From positions 62,001 through 126,000 of the forward strand of contig NZ_JAKKFD010000044.1 of NCBI RefSeq assembly GCF_022229005.1: 64,000 bases of DNA. The letters run 5' to 3'. The translations under genes and the position numbers were made by a program. Each line of letters opens with the position of its first letter. Position 1 is the stretch's first letter. The notes under the pieces were generated by a model, which saw nothing but the letters and a program-made list of their open reading frames with translations, was not told where the DNA came from and ran no database searches. Positions 16,449 to 23,269 of the stretch are shown here, one piece after another. The DNA is from Micromonospora trifolii. GTDB taxonomy: Bacteria > Actinomycetota > Actinomycetes > Mycobacteriales > Micromonosporaceae.

Positions 16449-18046
16449 TCGTGACCACGACGGCAGCAGCCCGCCCGGAGCATGTGCTCAGGGGGCTCGC
16501 GGTGCGCCAGGTGCGCCGCGGTGGCCTGGTCGTGACCGCTGTGTGCGCGTGCATGTCCGCCCTGGTGGTGGTCGGCTACCGCAGCGAGGCGCTGGATCCG
16601 GCCGCTTTGGCGGCGCTGGCCCGCAACCCCGCGATCCGCACCCTGTTCGGCGAGCCGGTCGCGCTCGACCAGGCGGGCGGGTTCACGGTGTGGCGCACGA
16701 GCGTTGTCCTGGCCGTCCTGCTCGGTGTGTGGACGATGCTGACCGCTACTCGGATCACCCGTGGTGAGGAGGACGCTGGCCGGTGGAATCTGCTGCTGTC
16801 CGGCCGCATCACCCTTCCCGAGGCTGTCCGCCAACATCTCGGTGTGCTGGCCGTCGTTCCGGTCCTCGTGGGAGCGGCGACGGCGGTGGCGATGATCGCT
16901 GCGGGCGTGGACGCCACCGGTTCGTTGTTGCACGGCACCGGCCTCGCTGCCGTCGGGCTCTTCTTCGTCGCCGTCGGGGGCGTGACCGCGCAGTTGTTCG
17001 TCAGCCGGTCTGAGTCCAACGGTGTGGCGGCCGCCGTCCTGGTCGTCGGGCTCCTCATGCGGATGGTCGGTGATGGTGTACCCGCGCTGGCCTGGCTCCG
17101 GTGGCTGTCCCCGTTCGGGCTCATGGCGCTGACCCGCCCGTTCGACACCAATCGTGGGCTGCCGGTATCGGTGCTGGCGTTCGCCGCGGTGCTGCTGATG
17201 GCCCTCGCCGGCCGGCTCGCGGCGCGGCGTGACGTCGGCGCGGCGATTCTTGCTACTCCCGGCAGCCGGCCGGCGCGTACCACGTTGCTCGGGTCGGTAC
17301 CCGCCTTCGCAGTGCGGCGCACAATGCGGCCGCTGGCCGCATGGTCGGCCGGAATCGGCGCGTATTTCCTGCTCCTGGGTCTGATCGCCCAGTCGATGAC
17401 CGAATTCCTGGCCGGCAACCCCGAGTTCGCGAGCATGGCGGCCCAGGCCGGCTTCCCGGCGCTCGGCACTGTGGAGGGCTACGCGGCCACCCTGTACGCC
17501 CTGCTGGCCGTCCCCGTCGGGGTGTTCGTCGCCGTGCGGCTCGCCGCCACCGCCGCGGACGAGAACGCCCGGCGTCTCACCCTGCTGCTGGCCGCACCGG
17601 TGACCCGGGCAAGACTGTTGGGTGCCGAAGCGGCCGCCGCTGGGTGCGCTGCGCTGGTTCTGATCACGGTGGCGGGCATCGCCATGTGGGCCGGCACGGC
17701 CACTGTCCATGCCGGTCTTGCGCCCGGCGACGCGCTCGCCGGCGCCTGGAACGTCACGCCGGTCGTGCTGCTCTGTCTGGGAGCTGCTGTCCTGGCGCTC
17801 GGATGGGCCCCGCGCGCCGTCGCGGCGATCGGCGCTCTCCCGGCCGCTGGCGGGTTCCTGTGGCAGGTCGTCGCCGACAGCATCGACGCGCCCACGTGGA
17901 CCCGCGCGCTGTCGCCGTTCACGCACCTGGCCGCGGTACCTTCCACCGCCCCGGCTTGGCCGGCAGCGTCGGTGATGGCCGGCATCGCCGCGGCAGGGGT
18001 GATCGTCGGCACGATCGGCTACCGCCGACGCGACCTGTCTGCCTGA
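16445..18046 (+). CDS. ABC exporter permease, duplicated-half type
   Basis: The 533-aa protein has about twelve membrane segments in two similar halves (about 20-255 and 280-530). Each half carries a GEEDAGRWNLLLSGRIT- or ENARRLTLLLAAPVTRARLL-type loop after the second or third span. This is the layout of the actinobacterial exporters annotated as TnrB-like or polyketide-antibiotic exporters. A 4-nt overlap with the ATPase gene supports one transporter. It sits in the cytoplasmic membrane. The gene ends only a few bases before an SDR remnant, a hint of past rearrangement. Confidence 0.88.
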   Translation: MIVTTTAAARPEHVLRGLAVRQVRRGGLVVTAVCACMSALVVVGYRSEALDPAALAALARNPAIRTLFGEPVALDQAGGFTVWRTSVVLAVLLGVWTMLTATRITRGEEDAGRWNLLLSGRITLPEAVRQHLGVLAVVPVLVGAATAVAMIAAGVDATGSLLHGTGLAAVGLFFVAVGGVTAQLFVSRSESNGVAAAVLVVGLLMRMVGDGVPALAWLRWLSPFGLMALTRPFDTNRGLPVSVLAFAAVLLMALAGRLAARRDVGAAILATPGSRPARTTLLGSVPAFAVRRTMRPLAAWSAGIGAYFLLLGLIAQSMTEFLAGNPEFASMAAQAGFPALGTVEGYAATLYALLAVPVGVFVAVRLAATAADENARRLTLLLAAPVTRARLLGAEAAAAGCAALVLITVAGIAMWAGTATVHAGLAPGDALAGAWNVTPVVLLCLGAAVLALGWAPRAVAAIGALPAAGGFLWQVVADSIDAPTWTRALSPFTHLAAVPSTAPAWPAASVMAGIAAAGVIVGTIGYRRRDLSA

Positions 18047-18047
18047 G

Positions 18048-18345
18048 TTCAGGCAACAGCAGCCAGGACCGGGCCTGGAACAGCAGATGGGGCCGCAGCC
18101 GGACGTCGGTGAGCACAGCTACCGGGGCACCGGCCGGCTGACCGGGCGCAAGTCCGTGGTCACCGGTGCCGACAGTGGCATGGGCCGAGCCGTGGCCATC
18201 GCCTTCGCCGGGAGGGCGCCGACGTCGTCCTTTCCTACCTACCTGAGGAGGAACCGGACGCTCAGCAGGTGGTCCGGCTGATTGAGGCCGCCGGGCAGCG
18301 GGCTGTGACCATGCCGGGCGACGTCACCGACGAGGCGTACTGCAC
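18048..18345 (+). pseudogene. Remnant of a short-chain dehydrogenase/reductase, frameshifted and truncated at both ends
   Basis: Read from about 18048, the frame gives QQQPGPGLEQQMGPQPDVGE, SYRGTGRLTGRKSVVTGADS and GMGRAVAIAFA, the N-terminal tail and TGxxxGxG cofactor motif of the large SDRs with an extended front. At about 18210 one base is missing (GCCGGGAGGGC where GCCCGGGAGGGC is expected). The next frame continues EGADVVLSYLPEEEPDAQQV, then RLIEAAGQRAVTMPGDVTDEAYC. Similarity stops there, and the catalytic YxxxK part is absent. The missing start, frameshift and missing two thirds mean it cannot make an active enzyme. Confidence 0.85.
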
Positions 18346-18378
18346 CGGGCCCCACCCTGCCAGCGGTCGGCCTGCCGG

Positions 18379-18403
18379 GTTCGGAAGACGGCGTGACGGG
18401 TAG
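18379..18403 (+). promoter_or_regulatory. Sigma-B/F-like promoter before the FUSC gene
   Basis: GTTC (18379-18382), a 15-base spacer and GGGTAG (18398-18403) fit the actinobacterial sigma-B/F pattern GNNT-like/GTTT-N14-16-GGGTA, though the last -35 base differs. Eight bases then lead to the GTG at 18412, and no ribosome site is present, so a leaderless transcript fits. Confidence 0.45.
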
Positions 18404-18411
18404 TCCGCCAC

Positions 18412-19611
18412 GTGGCCGCTTCCCGATCCGAGCCCGGTGATGACTCACCGCTGGTGGCGGTGGGTAGCCGCATCCGGACCCTGACGGCCGGTACCCGACG
18501 TCGGGGAAGTCGGGCGGGTCGGTTGCGGCGGCGCCAGATGGAGATCATCGGGCTGATCGCGGTGCAGGCCGGGCTCGCGGCGGCGCTCGCCTGGTGGCTG
18601 GCGCACGACCTGTTGGGTAATCCGAACCCCGTCTTCGCGCCGACAGCGGCGGTGGGCACCATCGCCGCGGCGATCGGCCAGCGGACACGGCGGACCGTCG
18701 AACTGCTGGTCGGCGTGGGGCTCGGCATCGCCATCGGCGACGGGCTGGTCCGCCTCATCGGCACCGGGGCATGGCAGACAGGCATCATCGTCACCCTCGC
18801 CATCGCCATCGCTCTCGGCCTCGTGGGCCGAGGCGGCACCGTGGTCAGTCAGGTGGGCGGTACGGCGGTGCTGATCGCCACGCTCTCCTCCAGCCAACGG
18901 AATCTGGAACTACCCCGGGTCGTCGACGCGGTCACCGGCAGCGTGGTTGGCTTGGTGGTGGTGGCGCTGCTGCTGCCCCTGCACCCGATGCGCGTCCTGC
19001 ACCGGGCGGCCGCGCCGGTCTTCGACGCGCTCGCCGCGTATCTGCGTGACATCGAGACGGCGATGCGCACCAACGACTCGGACGGGGCGACGCGCGCACA
19101 GCACGGACTACGCGCCATGGGTCCAGACGTGGAGCGGCTCCGCGATGCCCTCAGCGGCGCCGAAGAGGTGGTGACTGTCGCACCAGCGCGCTGGCACTGG
19201 CGACGCCACGTCGAACGCTACGACCAAGGTGTCAACTACCTGGTTCGGGTCATCGACGACAGCAGAGCCCTGGCCCGACGGTCGGCCACGATGATCCAGT
19301 ATCAGGAAAAGCTGCCCCACCACCTTCCCGACGCCGTCGCCGCCCTGGCCGAGGCCATTTGCCAGTTGCACCGGGAGACCCGGGCCGACAAGGCCCACGA
19401 GCCGACTCGGCACCACGCCCTGCGGGCCGCGGACGAGGCCGGGCGAGCCATGGCCACCGGTTTGCAGAACTTCGGTGTCACCACCGCGACGCAAGTCCGG
19501 GTGACCGCCAGCGACCTGCTCAGGGCAACCGGCTGCTCGCCGGACGAGGCGAACCGGCAGGTTCGACAGACAGCACGTCACGCGGAGCACGCGGCCTCCC
19601 CGGAGAGGTGA
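18412..19611 (+). CDS. FUSC/ArAE-type aromatic acid exporter-like membrane protein
   Basis: The 399-aa protein has a basic N-terminal tail (about 1-43), then five or six membrane spans (about 44-200), including QAGLAAALAWWLAHDLLGNPNPVFAPTAAV, the hallmark opening of FUSC/DUF939 proteins. The cytoplasmic helical half (about 205-399) has long amphipathic helices. Relatives export aromatic acids or other weak acids and often form a pore as oligomers. The GTG at 18412 is taken because an apparent promoter sits just ahead; an internal start near the spans cannot be excluded. A strong terminator follows. Confidence 0.85.
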   Translation: MAASRSEPGDDSPLVAVGSRIRTLTAGTRRRGSRAGRLRRRQMEIIGLIAVQAGLAAALAWWLAHDLLGNPNPVFAPTAAVGTIAAAIGQRTRRTVELLVGVGLGIAIGDGLVRLIGTGAWQTGIIVTLAIAIALGLVGRGGTVVSQVGGTAVLIATLSSSQRNLELPRVVDAVTGSVVGLVVVALLLPLHPMRVLHRAAAPVFDALAAYLRDIETAMRTNDSDGATRAQHGLRAMGPDVERLRDALSGAEEVVTVAPARWHWRRHVERYDQGVNYLVRVIDDSRALARRSATMIQYQEKLPHHLPDAVAALAEAICQLHRETRADKAHEPTRHHALRAADEAGRAMATGLQNFGVTTATQVRVTASDLLRATGCSPDEANRQVRQTARHAEHAASPER

Positions 19612-19667
19612 CCATCGAGTTGCAGCCGCGCCCACCCGCCGGGAGCTCCCGGCCACTGTCCTGCAAT

Positions 19668-19707
19668 GCGGCGGTGCCGGCACCCGAGAGGGTGCCGGCA
19701 CCGCCGC
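19668..19707. terminator. Strong bidirectional hairpin terminator
   Basis: An 18-bp perfect stem with arms GCGGCGGTGCCGGCACCC (19668-19685) and its complement (19690-19707) closes on a GAGA tetraloop and is followed by CTTT. It lies between the convergent FUSC and zinc dehydrogenase genes and can serve both. Confidence 0.85.
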
Positions 19708-19804
19708 TTTGGTCAACGCTTGGTGTCGTGCTTGGCCATCTGGGGCCGCTCGCCCTTGCCGACCTTGAGCAGCGATGCCGGCGCCGCACGAGGTGGTCGG
19801 TGGT

Positions 19805-21004
19805 TCAGGTGGTGAGAGCGACCTTCAGCCAGCCGGGGTCGCGGTCCTGGAACTGGCGGTACGCCTGCAGCACGTCGGTCATCGGTTCGTGCTCCGTCAG
19901 CAGCCGCGCCGGGTCGACGGTGCCGTTGGTCACCAGCCGCAGCAGCTCCGGGATGTACCTGCGGTGGTGGCAGTTACCGCTGCGGATGGTCAGGTTCTTC
20001 ATCATCGCCTCACCGAACGGCCAGGTCGTGACGGTCTGCGGATAGACGCCGATCACGCCGAGCGCGCCGGCCTTCGCCACCGCCTGAACGGCCCACCGCG
20101 CAGCGAGGCTCGGCGCGTCGCCCGGCGCCCAGGCCGGATCGGTCTCCGGTGCGACCTGGTGGACCTCGCTGTCGTACTGCTGGGCCTGCTCGTCGGTCTG
20201 TTCGGTGGCGGGGCCCTCGGCGGGGCGTTCGGCGTCCACGCCCACGGCGTCGATGACCTTGTCGACACCGATGCCGCCGGTCATGTCGACGATGGTCTGC
20301 ACCGGGTCCTCGGCGTTGAAGTTCACCACCTCGGCGTGCTGGCCGCGGGCCATGGCCAGGCGGTCCTCCAGACCGTCGACGGCGATGACCCGTCCGGCGC
20401 CCTGCAGGTAGGCCGACAGGACGGCGAGTTGGCCGACCGGTCCGGCGCCGAACACGGCGACCGTCTCGCCGGGGCGGACATCGGCGAGGCGGGCGCCGAA
20501 CCAGGCGGTGGGCCAGATGTCCGAGAGCATGATCGCCTGGGCGTCGGTGACCTCGGCAGGAATCGGCACCAGGCCCACATTGGCGTAGGGCACCCGCGCG
20601 TACTCGGCCTGCAGTCCGTCGAACCCCCCGGCCGCCTCCGGTCCGCCGAAGAAGGCGGTGCCGGCGCGCTTGCCACCGGGGTTGGCGTTGTCGCACTGGG
20701 CGAAGTACCCGGCTCGGCAGTACGAGCAGTATCCGCAGGCGATGGTCGACGGCACGATCACTCGGTCACCGGCAGAGAGGTTACGTACGCCGGGCCCGAC
20801 CTCGACGACCTCGCCGACGGCCTCGTGGCCGAGGACGACGCCGGGACGCAGGCCGGGCATGGTGCCCCGGACCATGTGCAGATCGGTGCCGCAGATCGCG
20901 CTGGTGGTGATCTTCACTATCGCGTCGGTGGGTTCCTGGATCTTCGGGTCGGGCAGGTCGGAGAACCGGATGTCCCCGACGCCGTGCCACGTGACGGCCT
21001 TCAT
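19805..21004 (-). CDS. Zinc-dependent alcohol dehydrogenase, glutathione-independent formaldehyde dehydrogenase-like
   Basis: The 399-aa medium-chain dehydrogenase has the catalytic zinc ligands in AICGTDLHM and VVLGHEAVGE, the structural zinc cysteines in CGYCSYCRAGYFAQC, and the NAD-binding VAVFGAGPVGQLA. A long insert around 255-290 (from ERPAEGPATEQTDEQAQQYD) is typical of the formaldehyde dismutase/dehydrogenase branch. It oxidises a small alcohol or aldehyde with NAD in the cytoplasm; substrate uncertain. It is a distant paralogue of the two 391-aa enzymes at 40 and 45 kb. A good GTTT-N14-GGGTAG promoter element precedes it, suggesting stress control. Confidence 0.9.
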   Translation of the reverse strand: MKAVTWHGVGDIRFSDLPDPKIQEPTDAIVKITTSAICGTDLHMVRGTMPGLRPGVVLGHEAVGEVVEVGPGVRNLSAGDRVIVPSTIACGYCSYCRAGYFAQCDNANPGGKRAGTAFFGGPEAAGGFDGLQAEYARVPYANVGLVPIPAEVTDAQAIMLSDIWPTAWFGARLADVRPGETVAVFGAGPVGQLAVLSAYLQGAGRVIAVDGLEDRLAMARGQHAEVVNFNAEDPVQTIVDMTGGIGVDKVIDAVGVDAERPAEGPATEQTDEQAQQYDSEVHQVAPETDPAWAPGDAPSLAARWAVQAVAKAGALGVIGVYPQTVTTWPFGEAMMKNLTIRSGNCHHRRYIPELLRLVTNGTVDPARLLTEHEPMTDVLQAYRQFQDRDPGWLKVALTT

Positions 21005-21041
21005 CAGATGTCCCTTCGTCGGTTCGGTCTACACCGGTGAC

Positions 21042-21065
21042 CTACCCGGTGCCGGCCGACGAAAC
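21042..21065 (-). promoter_or_regulatory. Sigma-B/F-like promoter before the zinc dehydrogenase gene
   Basis: On the minus strand, GTTT (21065-21062), 14 bases and GGGTAG (21047-21042) match the GTTT-N14-16-GGGTA pattern of actinobacterial general-stress sigma factors. The start codon is 37 bases past the -10, leaving room for a short leader. Confidence 0.6.
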
Positions 21066-21114
21066 CGTGCGAGCTAGACCCGCGCGCCTGTGGCGGACGC
21101 GATCTGCTGGATCG

Positions 21115-22461
21115 CTATCTGCTGGCGGGCAGGTGGATGACGAGGATGACGGTGTCGTCGTGAACGTGACCGGCGGTGAAGGTGGTGACGGCGTTGTCGA
21201 TCGCGTCGACGAGCCGACCGGCGGAGGTGGCGCCGTTGCCAGCGAGGACGCGGTGTAGTCGCTCGATGCCGAACAGGTCGCTGCTGTCGGCGCGGCGGCC
21301 TTCGGTGACCCCGTCGGTGTAGAGGATGAGGCTGTCCCCGGGGTGTAACACGGTGCGTTTGTCCCGGAGGACGGGCTGGTCGATGAGGCCGATGGCCACG
21401 CCGTGATGGCCGAAGGATTCCACCCGGCCGTCGGCGCGGCGGATCAGGGCGGGCTCGTGTCCGGCGCAGCTGATCTGGGCGCTGACGCCCTTGGGGTGCA
21501 GGCGTAGGGCGGCATAGGCGGCGGTGAGGAAACGAGGATCCTTGGTTTGCCAGGCACGCAGTGTGGTGTTGAGGGTGGCGAGGTTGCGGCTCGGGGTGAT
21601 GAAGCGACCCGCTGTAGCGCGCAGGGTGTAGCGGGCCAGTGCGGTGGTCTTGGCCGCTTGCGGACCCTTGCCGCACACGTCGCCCACGACGACGGCCCAG
21701 GTGTCGCGCGCCGATGGGAAGACGTCGTAGAAGTCGCCGAGGACTTCGGCGGTGCCGCCGGCGCCGCGCCGGTAGCGGACGGCGATCTCGACGCCGGGCA
21801 CCTGTGGCAGGTGTGGGGGCAGCAGGCTTTCCTGCAGCGTGTCGGCCAGTTGTTGCGCCTGGTTGGCGGCGGCGCGCGCGTCGGCGGTCGCCTCGTTGGC
21901 CCGAGTCGTCGCGGCCTGCGCGTGGATGGTCGCCGTTTCGGCGTTCTCGACGGCTTCTCGCAGTGCGATCTCGCCGGCTGCCGCCAACGCGAGAGTTTTG
22001 AGGACCTCGATGTCGTGGGGGGTCCAGTGCCGTGTCGAGGTGTCGACGGCGCAGAAGGTGCCGAGCACGTGACCGTCCGGGGAGCGCACCGGGAAGCCCG
22101 CCCACGCGGCGACTCCCATCAGCTCGATGGAAGGGTTGTCAGCGGTCCGCGGATCCACGCGGGCGTCGTCGACGATGAGTTCGGCGTCGGCCTCGATGAC
22201 GTATCGGCAGAACGACTGCTGCACGCTGTTCTGCCGGTCGGCGAGGTCGGTGCTGCTGACGCCGATGCAGCTCTTCCAGAATGATCGGGTCTCGTCGACC
22301 AATGTCACGAACGCGAATGGGGTACCCAGCAGGGTCGCCGCCAGACCTGTCAGCCGGTCGAACGCCACTTCCGGCCCGGTGTCCAGCAGCCTGGTGCGGT
22401 ACACCGCGGAGATGCGGACCGGGTCGAGGACACGGGGGTGGTCCTGCGTCGAACGGGTCAC
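21115..22461 (-). CDS. GAF-SpoIIE serine/threonine phosphatase
   Basis: The 448-aa protein has a GAF domain (about 25-175: FDRLTGLAATLLGTPFAFVT, then FPVRSPDGHVLGTFCAVD), an alanine-rich coiled coil (about 178-212) and a PP2C-type SpoIIE domain (about 215-446). The metal-binding residues are in EVLGDFYDVF, GDVCGKGPQAA and YTDGVTEGR. Such RsbU/RsbP-like proteins dephosphorylate anti-sigma-factor antagonists and so switch on sigma-B-type factors. No STAS or anti-sigma gene adjoins it. The downstream dehydrogenase gene on the same strand has its own sigma-B-like element, a suggestive link. Confidence 0.92.
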   Translation of the reverse strand: MTRSTQDHPRVLDPVRISAVYRTRLLDTGPEVAFDRLTGLAATLLGTPFAFVTLVDETRSFWKSCIGVSSTDLADRQNSVQQSFCRYVIEADAELIVDDARVDPRTADNPSIELMGVAAWAGFPVRSPDGHVLGTFCAVDTSTRHWTPHDIEVLKTLALAAAGEIALREAVENAETATIHAQAATTRANEATADARAAANQAQQLADTLQESLLPPHLPQVPGVEIAVRYRRGAGGTAEVLGDFYDVFPSARDTWAVVVGDVCGKGPQAAKTTALARYTLRATAGRFITPSRNLATLNTTLRAWQTKDPRFLTAAYAALRLHPKGVSAQISCAGHEPALIRRADGRVESFGHHGVAIGLIDQPVLRDKRTVLHPGDSLILYTDGVTEGRRADSSDLFGIERLHRVLAGNGATSAGRLVDAIDNAVTTFTAGHVHDDTVILVIHLPASR

Positions 22462-22712
22462 CGGCCCGCCTCATTCACCACTGCGAACTGCGTGACCAAC
22501 GGTGCGGGCAGCGGGCGGTCGCGGCGCTACCGGTGTCAGCATGATCAGCTTCCGGCATGGGGTCATTGTGACCACACCGCCGCCGCAGGTGGTAGCGGCC
22601 GATCGGCTCTGCCGGTGAGCGATCTGTCACCGGTGTCGCCGGAAGTTGCCTGATCCGTACCGGCGGCTCAGGCCGCGGGCCGTGTGGCGCACTGTTCGGT
22701 GTTCTCAGGCCG

Positions 22713-23177
22713 CTAGGTGAGGGTTGCTCGCCGGACCACGTCGGGCGCGGCACGTGCGTCTCGTCTCGCCAGTTCTCTGCGCGAGCTGATGCCGAGCTTG
22801 CGGAAAATCTTGCGCAGGTGATAATCCACAGTGCTCGGACTGATGAACAGTTGTGCCGCCACCTCGCGGTTGGAGGCGCCGTCCGAGACCCGCCTCGCGA
22901 TGTCCCGCTCCTGGCTGGTCAGGCAGCAACTCTGGGCGAGATGGTTGGTCGTGTCGTGGACGGCCAGTCTGCTGCGCAGTTCACGGCGGGATGCGACACC
23001 CAACCGGTGAAACACTCCGCGTAGGTGATGTTTGACGGTATGGGTGCTGATGACCAGGTTCGTCGCGACCTCGACGTTCGTGGAGCCTGCCGCCACCAGC
23101 AGGGCGATCTGTTCCTGTCGTGGGGTCAGCACCGCACGGGGTAGGACTCGGGCAGGCTCGGCTACGGCGCAGCGCAT
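22713..23177 (-). CDS. Regulator with two tandem LuxR-type DNA-binding domains
   Basis: The ATG at 23177 has GAGGAG seven bases upstream, better than the longer frame to 23216. The 154-aa product holds two full GerE/LuxR helix-turn-helix domains and little else: LTPRQEQIALLVAAGSTNVE, then VISTHTVKHHLRGVFHRLGV; and LTSQERDIARRVSDGASNRE, then FISPSTVDYHLRKIFRKLGI. Both end in the same SRREL. No receiver or ligand domain is present. The repeat may bind two half-sites as a monomer. It follows the AfsR-like gene by 92 bases on the same strand, so probably the same operon. Confidence 0.85.
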   Translation of the reverse strand: MRCAVAEPARVLPRAVLTPRQEQIALLVAAGSTNVEVATNLVISTHTVKHHLRGVFHRLGVASRRELRSRLAVHDTTNHLAQSCCLTSQERDIARRVSDGASNREVAAQLFISPSTVDYHLRKIFRKLGISSRRELARRDARAAPDVVRRATLT

Positions 23178-23269
23178 GGTGCTCCTCGGGCGAGGGTTCG
23201 GGGTCTCGACGACCATCCGATCGCACCGTTGTGCACGACGAGTGCAGCCTGAGTGCTCGCCCTACCCGC

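Noticed and set aside
19775..21040. 421-codon plus-strand frame opposite the zinc dehydrogenase
   Set aside because: Antisense to a gene with complete zinc and NAD motifs; product has no recognisable fold.
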